A stretch of 16,538 nt of DNA from Gryganskiella cystojenkinii (lineage: Eukaryota; Mortierellomycota; Mortierellomycetes; Mortierellales; Mortierellaceae): NCBI GenBank assembly GCA_015852425.1, contig JAAAIG010000838.1:1-16538 (forward strand). The letters run 5' to 3'. The position numbers were made by a program, and so were the translations under genes. Of this stretch, positions 9,510-16,538 are shown piece by piece. Position 1 is the stretch's first letter. Each line of letters starts with the position of its first letter. Under the pieces are notes generated by a model. The model had not been told where the DNA came from. It did not search any database and saw only the letters and a program-made list of their open reading frames with translations.

Positions 9510-11270
9510 ATGGCAGACCAACCACAACAACTACAACAACATTGCCTCGTTCCCCATCCAGTCAATCCGTCTCCAAGTCCCCTCTCCATCCCCGAACTGT
9601 TGCAATGGATCGGCGCTATGATGGACTCGAGAACCCTTGTCACCAGTCTACGCGTCTGTAGTGAATGGAACCGAATCCTCTTGCCATGCGTTTGGACCAC
9701 GGTTCACATGAAAAAAACCTGGCTCCATGGCCCAGTCATCCCCAGTATTACTGATATCACCCAGAACGCTTCTTTGGTCCGTAAGATCATTGTCGACTCC
9801 CAAGGCAACTTCAAGTTTCCGGGTTCTCGTCTTTTTTGCCCAAACCTCACCGAGCTCCAGATCATGGACTCCAAGTCGATCATCAGTGAGCGATCCCTGA
9901 ATGCGCTCATCAAAAAACACCGGAAGACCCTGACAAGAATCTCGTCCAACGCCTGGACCTCGAGCAACTTTCTGGACGCGGTTGCGGTTTGTTCCAACGT
10001 GAAAGAATTTACCATGACCAATGCCCGAGCAGAATCAATCATACGATGGAGAGAACTTCACGACTCCCTTTGGTCGCGGTTACAGACCCTGACCTGGTCT
10101 GGGCCACTGGTCGTACCACTGTTCTATACTAGCACCAGAGGCAAGGAATTCCTTGCGGATATCAAATCCCCGTTGTTGTCGTCCGCCAGAACAACCAATC
10201 TACAGTCCTTGGATCTGAGTATAGATATTGCCACGCAGACTCTGCTTCACTGCCATTTACTCTTGATCTTCAAGAGTCCTGCCCTAGTGCGATTGAAATG
10301 GAGAGTGTGCATAAGAGGGGGCGACGCCATGTTTGGCCAATTTCTCTCCGTCATTCGATCAAGGAATACTGCGGCTACCTCCACGACTGATATCACCAAC
10401 ACCACGACCACGACCAGCAGCACGGTGACGACAATAATCCCTTTCGGACAACGACTCGAACATCTGTTCCTTTCCCCAACAGTCTTCACAAACGAAGAGT
10501 TCAAGGAAATGATCCAGTCTGTCCCAAACCTGACAAAACTCGAATTACCACGCAGCGGAACCTTCGATACCGGTACATGGAACGTCATCAAATCAACGAT
10601 GCCTCAGTTCCTGATGACCCTTAGGGAATTGAACCTTAAGGGTTGTCAGCAAGTGATGGGATCGACTGCCCAAGATATCCTATGTTCCATGGCCAGTCTA
10701 GAGGTATTTGCCGCTGACACGATTTCCGACACAGACATTTTGAAGGACGATCGACCTTGGGCCTGTTCGACTCGATTATGGAAACTGTCTGTCGCCTTCT
10801 TGATCGCCCCGCGAGAGGAGAAGCAAGAGGAGGGCAAGGGCAAGGAAGTGGATGGAGACAAGAATGGTAAAGAAGAACAAGAAGAAGAAGAACAAGGTGA
10901 AGTCAAGAAAGAAATGTACATCAAGGACCGACAGGCCATAGTGGCCCACCGACTCTCGACCTTGGTGAACCTTCGGGTCCTGGATCTCAGGTACGAGATC
11001 GACTGGTACGCGATAGAAAAGGGTAATAGTCTTCAGCTGTCGTTGGATGGATGTCTGGGTTCACTGAAGATGTTGGAACGATTGGAACGACTTCACGCAC
11101 ACGATTATCATTATTATCGACCTGTAAGGATAACTGTCTGGGGCGAAGCCGAGGCTCGATGGGTGTCGCAATATTGGATCAACTTGAAAGTCGTGGCTGG
11201 AATTTTATTCAGTGATGGATCACTTGGGCGCCTGACCAACGTTACCAGCGACGGCTTTGATAACGAATAG
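9510..11270 (+). CDS. F-box protein with LRR-like C-terminal region (tandem copy 2)
   Basis: This is an intronless gene of 586 residues, starting at ATGG (9510) after a pyrimidine-rich leader. A Gln-rich N-terminus precedes the F-box at about 25-66 (PLSIPELLQWIGAMM, LRVCSEWNRILLPCVW). The LRR-like remainder matches the upstream gene block for block: NFKFPGSRLFCPNLTEL against SFKFPVARLSCPNLVEI; the block 375-420 ending DDRPWACS, with 26 of 46 residues identical to copy 1; and a shared EAEARWV near the C-terminus. Two low-complexity segments stand out: a Thr-rich linker at about 286-311, longer than in copy 1, and a Glu/Lys-rich insertion at 436-468 that copy 1 lacks. Likely role: Skp1-binding substrate receptor of an SCF ligase, with unknown substrate. 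The two genes are tandem duplicates that have diverged considerably. Confidence 0.9.
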   Translation: MADQPQQLQQHCLVPHPVNPSPSPLSIPELLQWIGAMMDSRTLVTSLRVCSEWNRILLPCVWTTVHMKKTWLHGPVIPSITDITQNASLVRKIIVDSQGNFKFPGSRLFCPNLTELQIMDSKSIISERSLNALIKKHRKTLTRISSNAWTSSNFLDAVAVCSNVKEFTMTNARAESIIRWRELHDSLWSRLQTLTWSGPLVVPLFYTSTRGKEFLADIKSPLLSSARTTNLQSLDLSIDIATQTLLHCHLLLIFKSPALVRLKWRVCIRGGDAMFGQFLSVIRSRNTAATSTTDITNTTTTTSSTVTTIIPFGQRLEHLFLSPTVFTNEEFKEMIQSVPNLTKLELPRSGTFDTGTWNVIKSTMPQFLMTLRELNLKGCQQVMGSTAQDILCSMASLEVFAADTISDTDILKDDRPWACSTRLWKLSVAFLIAPREEKQEEGKGKEVDGDKNGKEEQEEEEQGEVKKEMYIKDRQAIVAHRLSTLVNLRVLDLRYEIDWYAIEKGNSLQLSLDGCLGSLKMLERLERLHAHDYHYYRPVRITVWGEAEARWVSQYWINLKVVAGILFSDGSLGRLTNVTSDGFDNE

Positions 11271-11483
11271 GATCCACTGCCTAGTACAAGCTTATTCTAT
11301 CGCGTTCCTGGTCCGAACCCACAGCCCCTGGTTCAGCACCCCAAGGACGACGCACATAAAATCGACCCTTTCCTCCGATTCGTTACCAATGGCGCACACC
11401 ATAATTGCTGTGGGCCACATCATTGATCTTTGTGTGGGCAAATATGCGTTTATTTTTATTTAACGAAATTAGTGTGGGACAGA

Positions 11484-11537
11484 CTCGCAGGTGAGAGCGA
11501 CAGCAGCATCATAATGATGGCTGTCGCTCCCCGCGAG
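11484..11537. repeat. Extended inverted repeat / hairpin
   Basis: Three nested pairings share one centre: CTCGC (11484-11488) with GCGAG (11533-11537); GAGCGACAGC (11495-11504) with GCTGTCGCTC (11520-11529), a perfect 10-bp stem; and CATCAT (11507-11512) with ATGATG (11514-11519) around a single A. It lies 214 bp after the stop of F-box gene 2 and directly before an AATAAA, so a transcript of that gene could carry it in its 3' untranslated region. Confidence 0.75.
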
Positions 11538-11541
11538 CACA

Positions 11542-11547
11542 AATAAA
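11542..11547 (+). terminator. Candidate polyadenylation signal of F-box gene 2
   Basis: AATAAA lies within AAATAAAATAA, 272 bases downstream of the F-box gene 2 stop and just after the hairpin. It is the first canonical plus-strand signal I see after that stop. Confidence 0.45.
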
Positions 11548-11586
11548 ATAACTCTTTTTCTCGTTACTCATTTCCCTTGAAAACCA

Positions 11587-12129
11587 TCATTCCTGCGTCC
11601 TTCTTGACCGGGACGCAACAATAATAATCCCCTCAATACGATCACAATCAGTGTGTTCCACAAGGAGGTCTCTGCTTGGATGTTCCTCGCCGGACTTTCG
11701 CCGCAAAGACATCCTCAGTGTCCGCACAATTGGCTCCTCTCTCGCCGCTATGACTGAAGTCCCAATACAGACATCATGATCCACGGTAACTAGTCTTCTC
11801 CCAAGATCTTCGAACATCACTACTAAATCACACCGATCACATCTCAAAACATAACGGGAAAGACATTGACCCTCTGAGGTCACATATGTCCTGCCACACT
11901 CCACTCTTTGCACTCCAAAGACATAGAACAAAAGAGGCAGGGGATCTAAAATAGTTTATATCAAACAAGGTACACATATGTCCAGGGCACCACTGACAAT
12001 GTGAGAAGGTCGTCCTTTGTAGACTCCCTTTTGTCCAATGGATTGCTCTTGTGAGAAAGAGTAGCTTCCTTTGTGTAGAGAGTGTCCAATTTTACTATGT
12101 CTCTCCGCTGCGCAGTTCAAAAAAGCATT
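11587..12129 (-). pseudogene. Possible decayed reading frame of unknown family
   Basis: One minus-strand frame runs from 12129 to a stop at 11587, about 180 codons, with a single internal TAA at 11958-11956. It contains IGQKGVYKGRPSHIVSGALD before the TAA and a Cys pair (RCDRCDLVVMFEDLG) after it. No ATG precedes it in frame after the TGA at 12132. Minus-strand AATAAA signals lie about 130 bases past its stop. Third-position G/C is only around 45%, which argues against an active gene. I do not recognise the family. Confidence 0.2.
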
Positions 12130-12339
12130 TCAAAGCATCTCTGTGCGACAAAAGGTTGCTCTTTGTGCAAAGATGAGAGTTCGTCAAAAAAAAAAAAAAA
12201 AAGAACATTCTCCTCCGTCTGGGGCGCGGTTGAAAGCACTTCAGAGCAAACCTGTGTAACAAGAATTGCATCTCATCAATCCCCTAATGCATGCCCCCAG
12301 CCTATTCGAGAATGTGGTTCGGAGCACGTCAGTTTCCCA

Positions 12340-12396
12340 TTCGCCGACACAGGCTCGTTCTGTTCGCCCTCTTTCCCTCGGCGAAAAATGGGCGAA
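12340..12396. promoter_or_regulatory. Interleaved inverted TTCGCC/GGCGAA repeats upstream of ABC gene
   Basis: TTCGCCGA (12340-12347) pairs with TCGGCGAA (12378-12385), and TTCGCCC (12363-12369) pairs with GGGCGAA (12390-12396). The core hexamer thus occurs four times in 57 bp, twice on each strand. The cluster lies 287-343 bp before the ABC start codon, a plausible distance for transcription-factor sites. The factor is unknown. Confidence 0.45.
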
Positions 12397-12543
12397 AGAT
12401 GGAAGCGTTGTTGCCAGTTGTACGATGTCACATCGCATGAGAAGTCTAAAACTCTGTCGAGGAGAGGATAACGCTAATAAGAGCATGAATCGAGCACTTC
12501 TGTCTGACAAATGCTCGAAAGAAAAATATGACGGCGGGCGGCC

Positions 12544-12550
12544 TTAAATA
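12544..12550 (+). promoter_or_regulatory. TATA-like box of the ABC transporter gene
   Basis: TTAAATA follows a GC-rich stretch (GGCGGGCGGCC) and lies 133 bp before the ATG at 12683. The DNA between is C/T-rich, as expected for a fungal 5' leader. Confidence 0.45.
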
Positions 12551-12682
12551 GCCTGGGAACAACAGCATCAAAGTGGTTCAAGAACTGTCTCTCAAACCTA
12601 CAGGAACTCTGTCTTTGACTCTGGCTCTCTCTCGTCCAAAAAGTTTCAACTCCTCTTCCACTCTCAAGGTCGCTCCCACACC

Positions 12683-15600
12683 ATGCCTTTTTGTGATGCT
12701 GAAGGATGGGGTCCTATTAGCTCCACAAGAACGTTAGACTTTACCATCTGCTTCCAGGACAGGTAACAGTTCAGATCCGCGGCCATATTGACTCGAAGCC
12801 AAACACTTAACCAGCTACTTGTACCCTAACCCACTCACTGTACTCGATTTTAGTGTGCTGTTGGTATTACCGAGTGCAATCTTCTTGATAGCTGTGTTAC
12901 CCCGATTCTTCATTGTTCTGTCCAAGGGTCGCCTTGAAGGCGTCACTTCAACACCAACATTCCGAGCCAAGACCACTGGTGTTGTTGCTGCCTTTGCATT
13001 GCAGGTCGCGCTCCTTGCCATTGTCACCCAGAACAATAGCTACGCTTCTTCGGCTATTCTGAGTTCTGTGTTGTACATTGTCTCGATTGTAAGTGAATTA
13101 GAATCATTAAGGTCGCCCGTCGTTATTCACCAATATCTTGCCACTAATAATTTCTCAATATCTGTGTTGCAAATAGCTGGCCGCCCTTGCGCTACATTAT
13201 GTAGAGCATTTCAACATACCCAACCCCTCAGGCACACTGCTGTTATACTGGTTGTTCACGGCGCTACTTTCCATCTTCCCGACCAGGTCGCGGATTCAAA
13301 ACTCGCCTAATGGTCTCGGAGATCCATTGCCATTGCTTAAGCTCCTCTTCACCATCGTGGCTTTCATTGTGTTCGGGCTCGAGAACATCTCTAAAGCTTG
13401 CCATCATGAGCTGAAACGACCCAATATGGAGAAGGTGGTGCAGGCAAACCCCTCGCCCGAAGCCCACTCCAACTTCTTTGTCCGCATGACGTTTCTCTGG
13501 CTCCTTCCATTGCTCAACAAGGGTACAAAAAAGACGCTCCGAATGGATGACATATGGGCTTTGCATCCCAAGCTGCTGTCGTACCCTCTATTCCTCGTCA
13601 GCCAAGCCAAGATTGATGCTGACGAAGCCATAGCCCGCCAACGCGCAGAGAAGCTGAAGGCAGAAGGTGCCAACGATACCTCCTCCGTACCGTCACGCTC
13701 GATTAACCTCTACAGTGTCCTCATGAGCACAGTGGGTTGGAGCTTCTGGAGTGCTGCCATCCCACGTCTCCTCTACATCGCTGCATTGTACGTCCGACCT
13801 GTCTTCTTCACGAGTCTGCTGAATTTTCTATCAAGCTATAGTGCCGAGTCGAAGGCGAAAGGTATTGAGCCTGCAGCGTGGAAGGGCTACGGTTATGTTA
13901 TCGCCATTTTTGTCTCTGCGGTCCTCAGCGGTATCTTCAACGCCCAGTTCTCCAACATTTGCTTCCAGGCATCGATGAAGGCTCGAAGCGCTCTTGTTAG
14001 CCTGATCTATCGGAAGGCATTGCGCCTAAGCTCGACCAACAAGCAAGAAGGCATTGGCGCCATTGTCAACCACATGAGCGCGGACGTCGACCGCATTCTC
14101 CTGATCTTCACAAACATTTACTTCTTCGGGAGTGGTATTATTGAGCTGGCTGTGGTCGCATACCTTCTCTACCAGCAGATCAAATATTCCATGATTGCCG
14201 CTATAGGAGTCGTGATTATTATCACTACTGCTTGCGGCGGTATGGCTCCTGCTATTCGTGGTTCCCAGGAGCTCATAATGATACAAGCCGACAAGCGCAT
14301 GAAGCTGATCAGCGAGCTGGTCAACTATATCAAGTCAACCAAGTTGTATGCTTGGGAGCGATACTTTATCAAGAACATCACTGAGTCCCGCTACAGGCAA
14401 CTGCATTTTGTCAGACTATACTACGTGTGGACCACGGTCAGTGCAACCCTGCTCTATTCCGCCACCACTATCGCCTCGTTTGCCGCCATGTCGATCTATG
14501 CTACTATCGCCACTCCTGGGATGCCTCTGAATATCACACGCATGTTCAGCGCCCTTACCTATATCAACATGCTCGGAACACCACTCCTCCAAACCAAAAC
14601 GGCTATCCCCATTATTATCAGCGGGAAAGTATCGTACAATCGCGTCAAGGCGTTTCTAGAATCCGAAGAGATCAGCCCCGACAATGTTGTGCGCAATCCA
14701 AATGCAAGTGCCTCCGATGTTGCGTACGAAATCAAGGATGGCACCTTTGGTTGGTACTCACCAGAAACTATCAAGAACATGAATGAGAGGCGCGGGAACG
14801 AATCCAAGGAAAAGGCAGAGGAGGCGGCCAAGGAATTCAAGGACAACCAAAACAAGACGGACTATGAGAAGACTGGGAATGGAACGGAGGCGGTATCGGA
14901 TGGCGCCAGTCAGTTAGACGCGGACAAAAAGACGGATGAGGAAACACGAGATACTCTTGGCCCTGTGCTGCATAATGTATCGCTCACCGTCAAGCGAGGT
15001 TCGCTGACGGCTGTCGTCGGTCGAGTTGGTCAAGGCAAGTCGTCCTTAGCTGGTGCCCTTCTCGGTGAGATGTACAAGTATAGTGGGTCTGTTACTGCCT
15101 ATGGTTCGCTCGCCTATGTCGCCCAGTCAGCTTGGATCCTCAATGACACCGTTCGCAACAACGTCCTATTTGGCCACGAGTACGACAAGGAGCGATACCT
15201 GCAAGTCATCAAGGCTTGTGCCCTGATCTCTGACTTCAAGATGCTCGTCAACGGTGACCAAACTCTGATTGGTGAAAAGGTACGTAACGACGAACTGAGA
15301 ACACCCCATGTGAGGGCAACAGGGAGAATTGGTTCTAAGTTTAAAGATGAACTTGGGCATATTGATATTGATATTGTTATCGTTTATTAGGGTATCAACC
15401 TCTCTGGAGGCCAGAGGCAACGTATTTCTATTGCCCGCGCCGTCTACGCCAACGCTGACGTGTACATCTTTGATGATCCTCTTTCGGCTGTCGATGCGCA
15501 TGTTGACCGCCACATTTTCGAAGAAGCCATCAGCCAAATCCTCGCCGACAAAACTCGTATTCTGATTACCAACGGAACCCACCACCTTCAAGACGTGGAC

Positions 15601-16538
15601 CAGATCATTGTGGTCAAGCAGGGAAAGATTGCTCAGGATGGAAGCTACGAGGAAGTCATCCAAGACACTGAAGGCGATCTTTTCCGATTGGTGGTGGAGA
15701 GCAATCTGACTCATGGAGGCACCAACGTCCAAGATGATCTCAAGGACATGTCAGGCAACACGTCGTCTACTGAGAATGAGGAGGAAGTTGCTGAAGTTTC
15801 CAGTAACAAGGAAGGCGCCCATTCTGGAGGTCCAATCAAGCACTCCACTGACTGCGAACCCAATTCGTTGAAACACTCTCACGACGACGATTTCGAATTT
15901 AACGAGCATCAAGTAGTTGAAGGAGAGGTGACCAAGGAAGGTCGCGTGGGCTGGGAGGTCTACAAGAATTACATGCAGTGCGCTGGTCCGTTTGGCTGCG
16001 CCATCTATCTTTTTCTCAACATTGTCTTCATCACAATTCAGTTCTATTTCCAGTTCTGGCTCAAGCAATGGGGAAACGACAATCAACGGGCTGCGCCTTC
16101 TCATAGCCTCAACTACTGGATCTTAACCTCACTTGGTTGGACTTTGGGGTCCATGGCGACGCTCGGGTCCATTTACTGCGCTTCGTATCTCACACTGGCT
16201 CGTCGCGCCTCGATGGTCCTGCATGCCGGCATGCTCAAGCCGTTGGTCCGCTCGCCGATGAGCTTTTTCGACATCACGTCCTCTGGCAAGATTATTAACA
16301 GGTTCAGCCAAGATATCACTGCGGTTGACCTCAATCTTCCAATGATGTTTGTGGGCCTTCTCTTCGGTATCCTTATCGTCCTCGAACAATTTGCGTTTGC
16401 AATCGCCGCTACACCCTACTGTGTCATTTTGTTGGTTCCTCTCTGTATCTGCTACTACTACCTGGCTGGGTATTACTTAGTCTCATCTCGCGAGCTCAAG
16501 CGTCTTGATTCGGCTGCTCGCTCGCCAATGTATGCCCA
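12683..16538 (+). CDS. ABCC-family (MRP/YCF1-like) ABC transporter, 4 exons, C-terminus beyond window
   Basis: Exons are 12683-12762, 12854-13088, 13177-15279 and 15391 to the right edge, about 1,189 residues visible. TMD0 has five likely helices (28-50, 69-86, 91-112, 124-141, 157-176), and its start, FCDAEGWGP then FTICFQDSVLL, resembles MRP1. TMD1 carries the ABCC signature KLYAWE at 494-499. NBD1 has Walker A GRVGQGKS at 720-727, Q-loop Gln755, signature LSGGQ at 810-814 and Walker B VYIFDD ending at 834-835. An acidic linker and the start of TMD2 follow; TMD2 is cut by the edge and NBD2 lies outside the window. Known for the family: ATP-driven export of glutathione, glucuronide or metal conjugates, often into the vacuole. 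Odd points: the H-loop position reads Asn (ITNGTHHL, Asn867), and a charged insertion of about 67 residues (634-700) lies inside NBD1. The ATG context is CACACCATG. The exact substrate and subfamily member cannot be told. Confidence 0.93.
12763..12853 (+). other. Intron 1 of the ABC transporter gene
   Basis: The donor is GACAG|GTAACA and the acceptor is CGATTTTAG|TGTGC, 91 bp, phase 2. The join makes a Ser codon (CFQD-S-VLLVLP), giving the expected MRP-like start of TMD0. Confidence 0.85.
13089..13176 (+). other. Intron 2 of the ABC transporter gene
   Basis: The donor is ATT|GTAAGT and the acceptor is GCAAATAG|CTGGCC, 88 bp, phase 0. It interrupts TMD0 helix 3 (YIVSI-LAALALHY). Confidence 0.88.
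15280..15390 (+). other. Intron 3 of the ABC transporter gene
   Basis: The donor is GAAAAG|GTACGT and the acceptor is GTTTATTAG|GGTATC, 111 bp, phase 0. It sits just before the ABC signature (IGEK-GINLSGGQ). Unspliced, the frame stops at 15390, before the signature motif. Confidence 0.92.

Larger units (their letters stand above)
11271..12682. other. 1.4-kb intergenic region before the ABC transporter
   Basis: The left part holds the 3' end of F-box gene 2, a strong inverted repeat (11484-11537) and AATAAA on the plus strand (11542). On the minus strand TTTATT reads as AATAAA twice, at 11449-11460. The middle holds a possible decayed minus-strand frame. The right part is the promoter of the ABC gene: a 17-A tract at 12186-12202, interleaved inverted TTCGCC repeats at 12340-12396, a TATA-like box at 12544, then a C/T-rich leader. 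No RNA gene was seen. Confidence 0.6.

Noticed and set aside
9200..9661. 153-codon plus-strand frame overlapping the start of F-box gene 2
   Set aside because: It runs through the pyrimidine-rich promoter tract and the out-of-frame start of the F-box gene. Composition explains it and it has no domain.
12071..12547. Several overlapping plus-strand frames of 60-130 codons before the ABC gene
   Set aside because: They cross the A17 tract and the promoter motifs, overlap each other and show no protein-like features.
1..16538. tRNA genes, rRNA, transposase genes or terminal inverted repeats of a transposon
   Set aside because: I saw no tRNA B-box in a plausible cloverleaf, no rRNA-like sequence, no transposase or reverse-transcriptase motifs and no paired terminal repeats. 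Absence by eye is not a full search.

Overview
The window reads as nuclear DNA of a filamentous fungus. The genes have short introns (88-142 bp) with GT..AG ends, AATAAA-type polyadenylation signals and pyrimidine-rich promoter tracts. The gene families are a NACHT/WD40 STAND protein with a helical N-terminus, F-box/LRR-like proteins in tandem, and a full-length ABCC transporter. From memory, this mix and specific motif blocks (for example FILICDGYDE-like Walker B segments and a W-x-C block in the F-box proteins) are typical of the large expanded families of Mortierellomycota (Mortierella and relatives). That placement is inference, not a search result.

Layout. (1) 4705 down to the left edge, minus strand: one three-exon gene, cut off by the window edge. 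It encodes an NLR-like STAND protein with a TPR-like N-terminus, a Pro/Ser-rich linker, a long helical region, a NACHT ATPase, a short pentapeptide-like stretch and at least eight WD40 repeats, the last one incomplete. (2) 4706-7305: about 2.6 kb with no confident gene, holding one possible decayed minus-strand reading frame. (3) 7306-9066 and 9510-11270, plus strand: two intronless, tandemly duplicated F-box genes, each predicted at 586 residues. (4) 11271-12682: intergenic DNA with a strong inverted repeat, a possible decayed minus-strand frame, and the promoter of the next gene, which carries interleaved inverted TTCGCC repeats and a TATA-like box. (5) 12683 to the right edge, plus strand: a four-exon MRP/YCF1-type ABCC transporter, cut off inside its second membrane domain.

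Nothing indicates that the genes form one pathway. The NACHT/WD40 gene fits non-self recognition or regulated signalling, the F-box pair fits substrate selection for SCF ubiquitin ligases, and the ABCC gene fits vacuolar or plasma-membrane export of conjugates. The two most notable observations are the near-identical 126-bp WD40 repeat array behind an unusual N-terminal region, and the ABCC first nucleotide-binding domain, where the switch histidine position reads Asn. No phage, CRISPR, rRNA or tRNA signals were seen.
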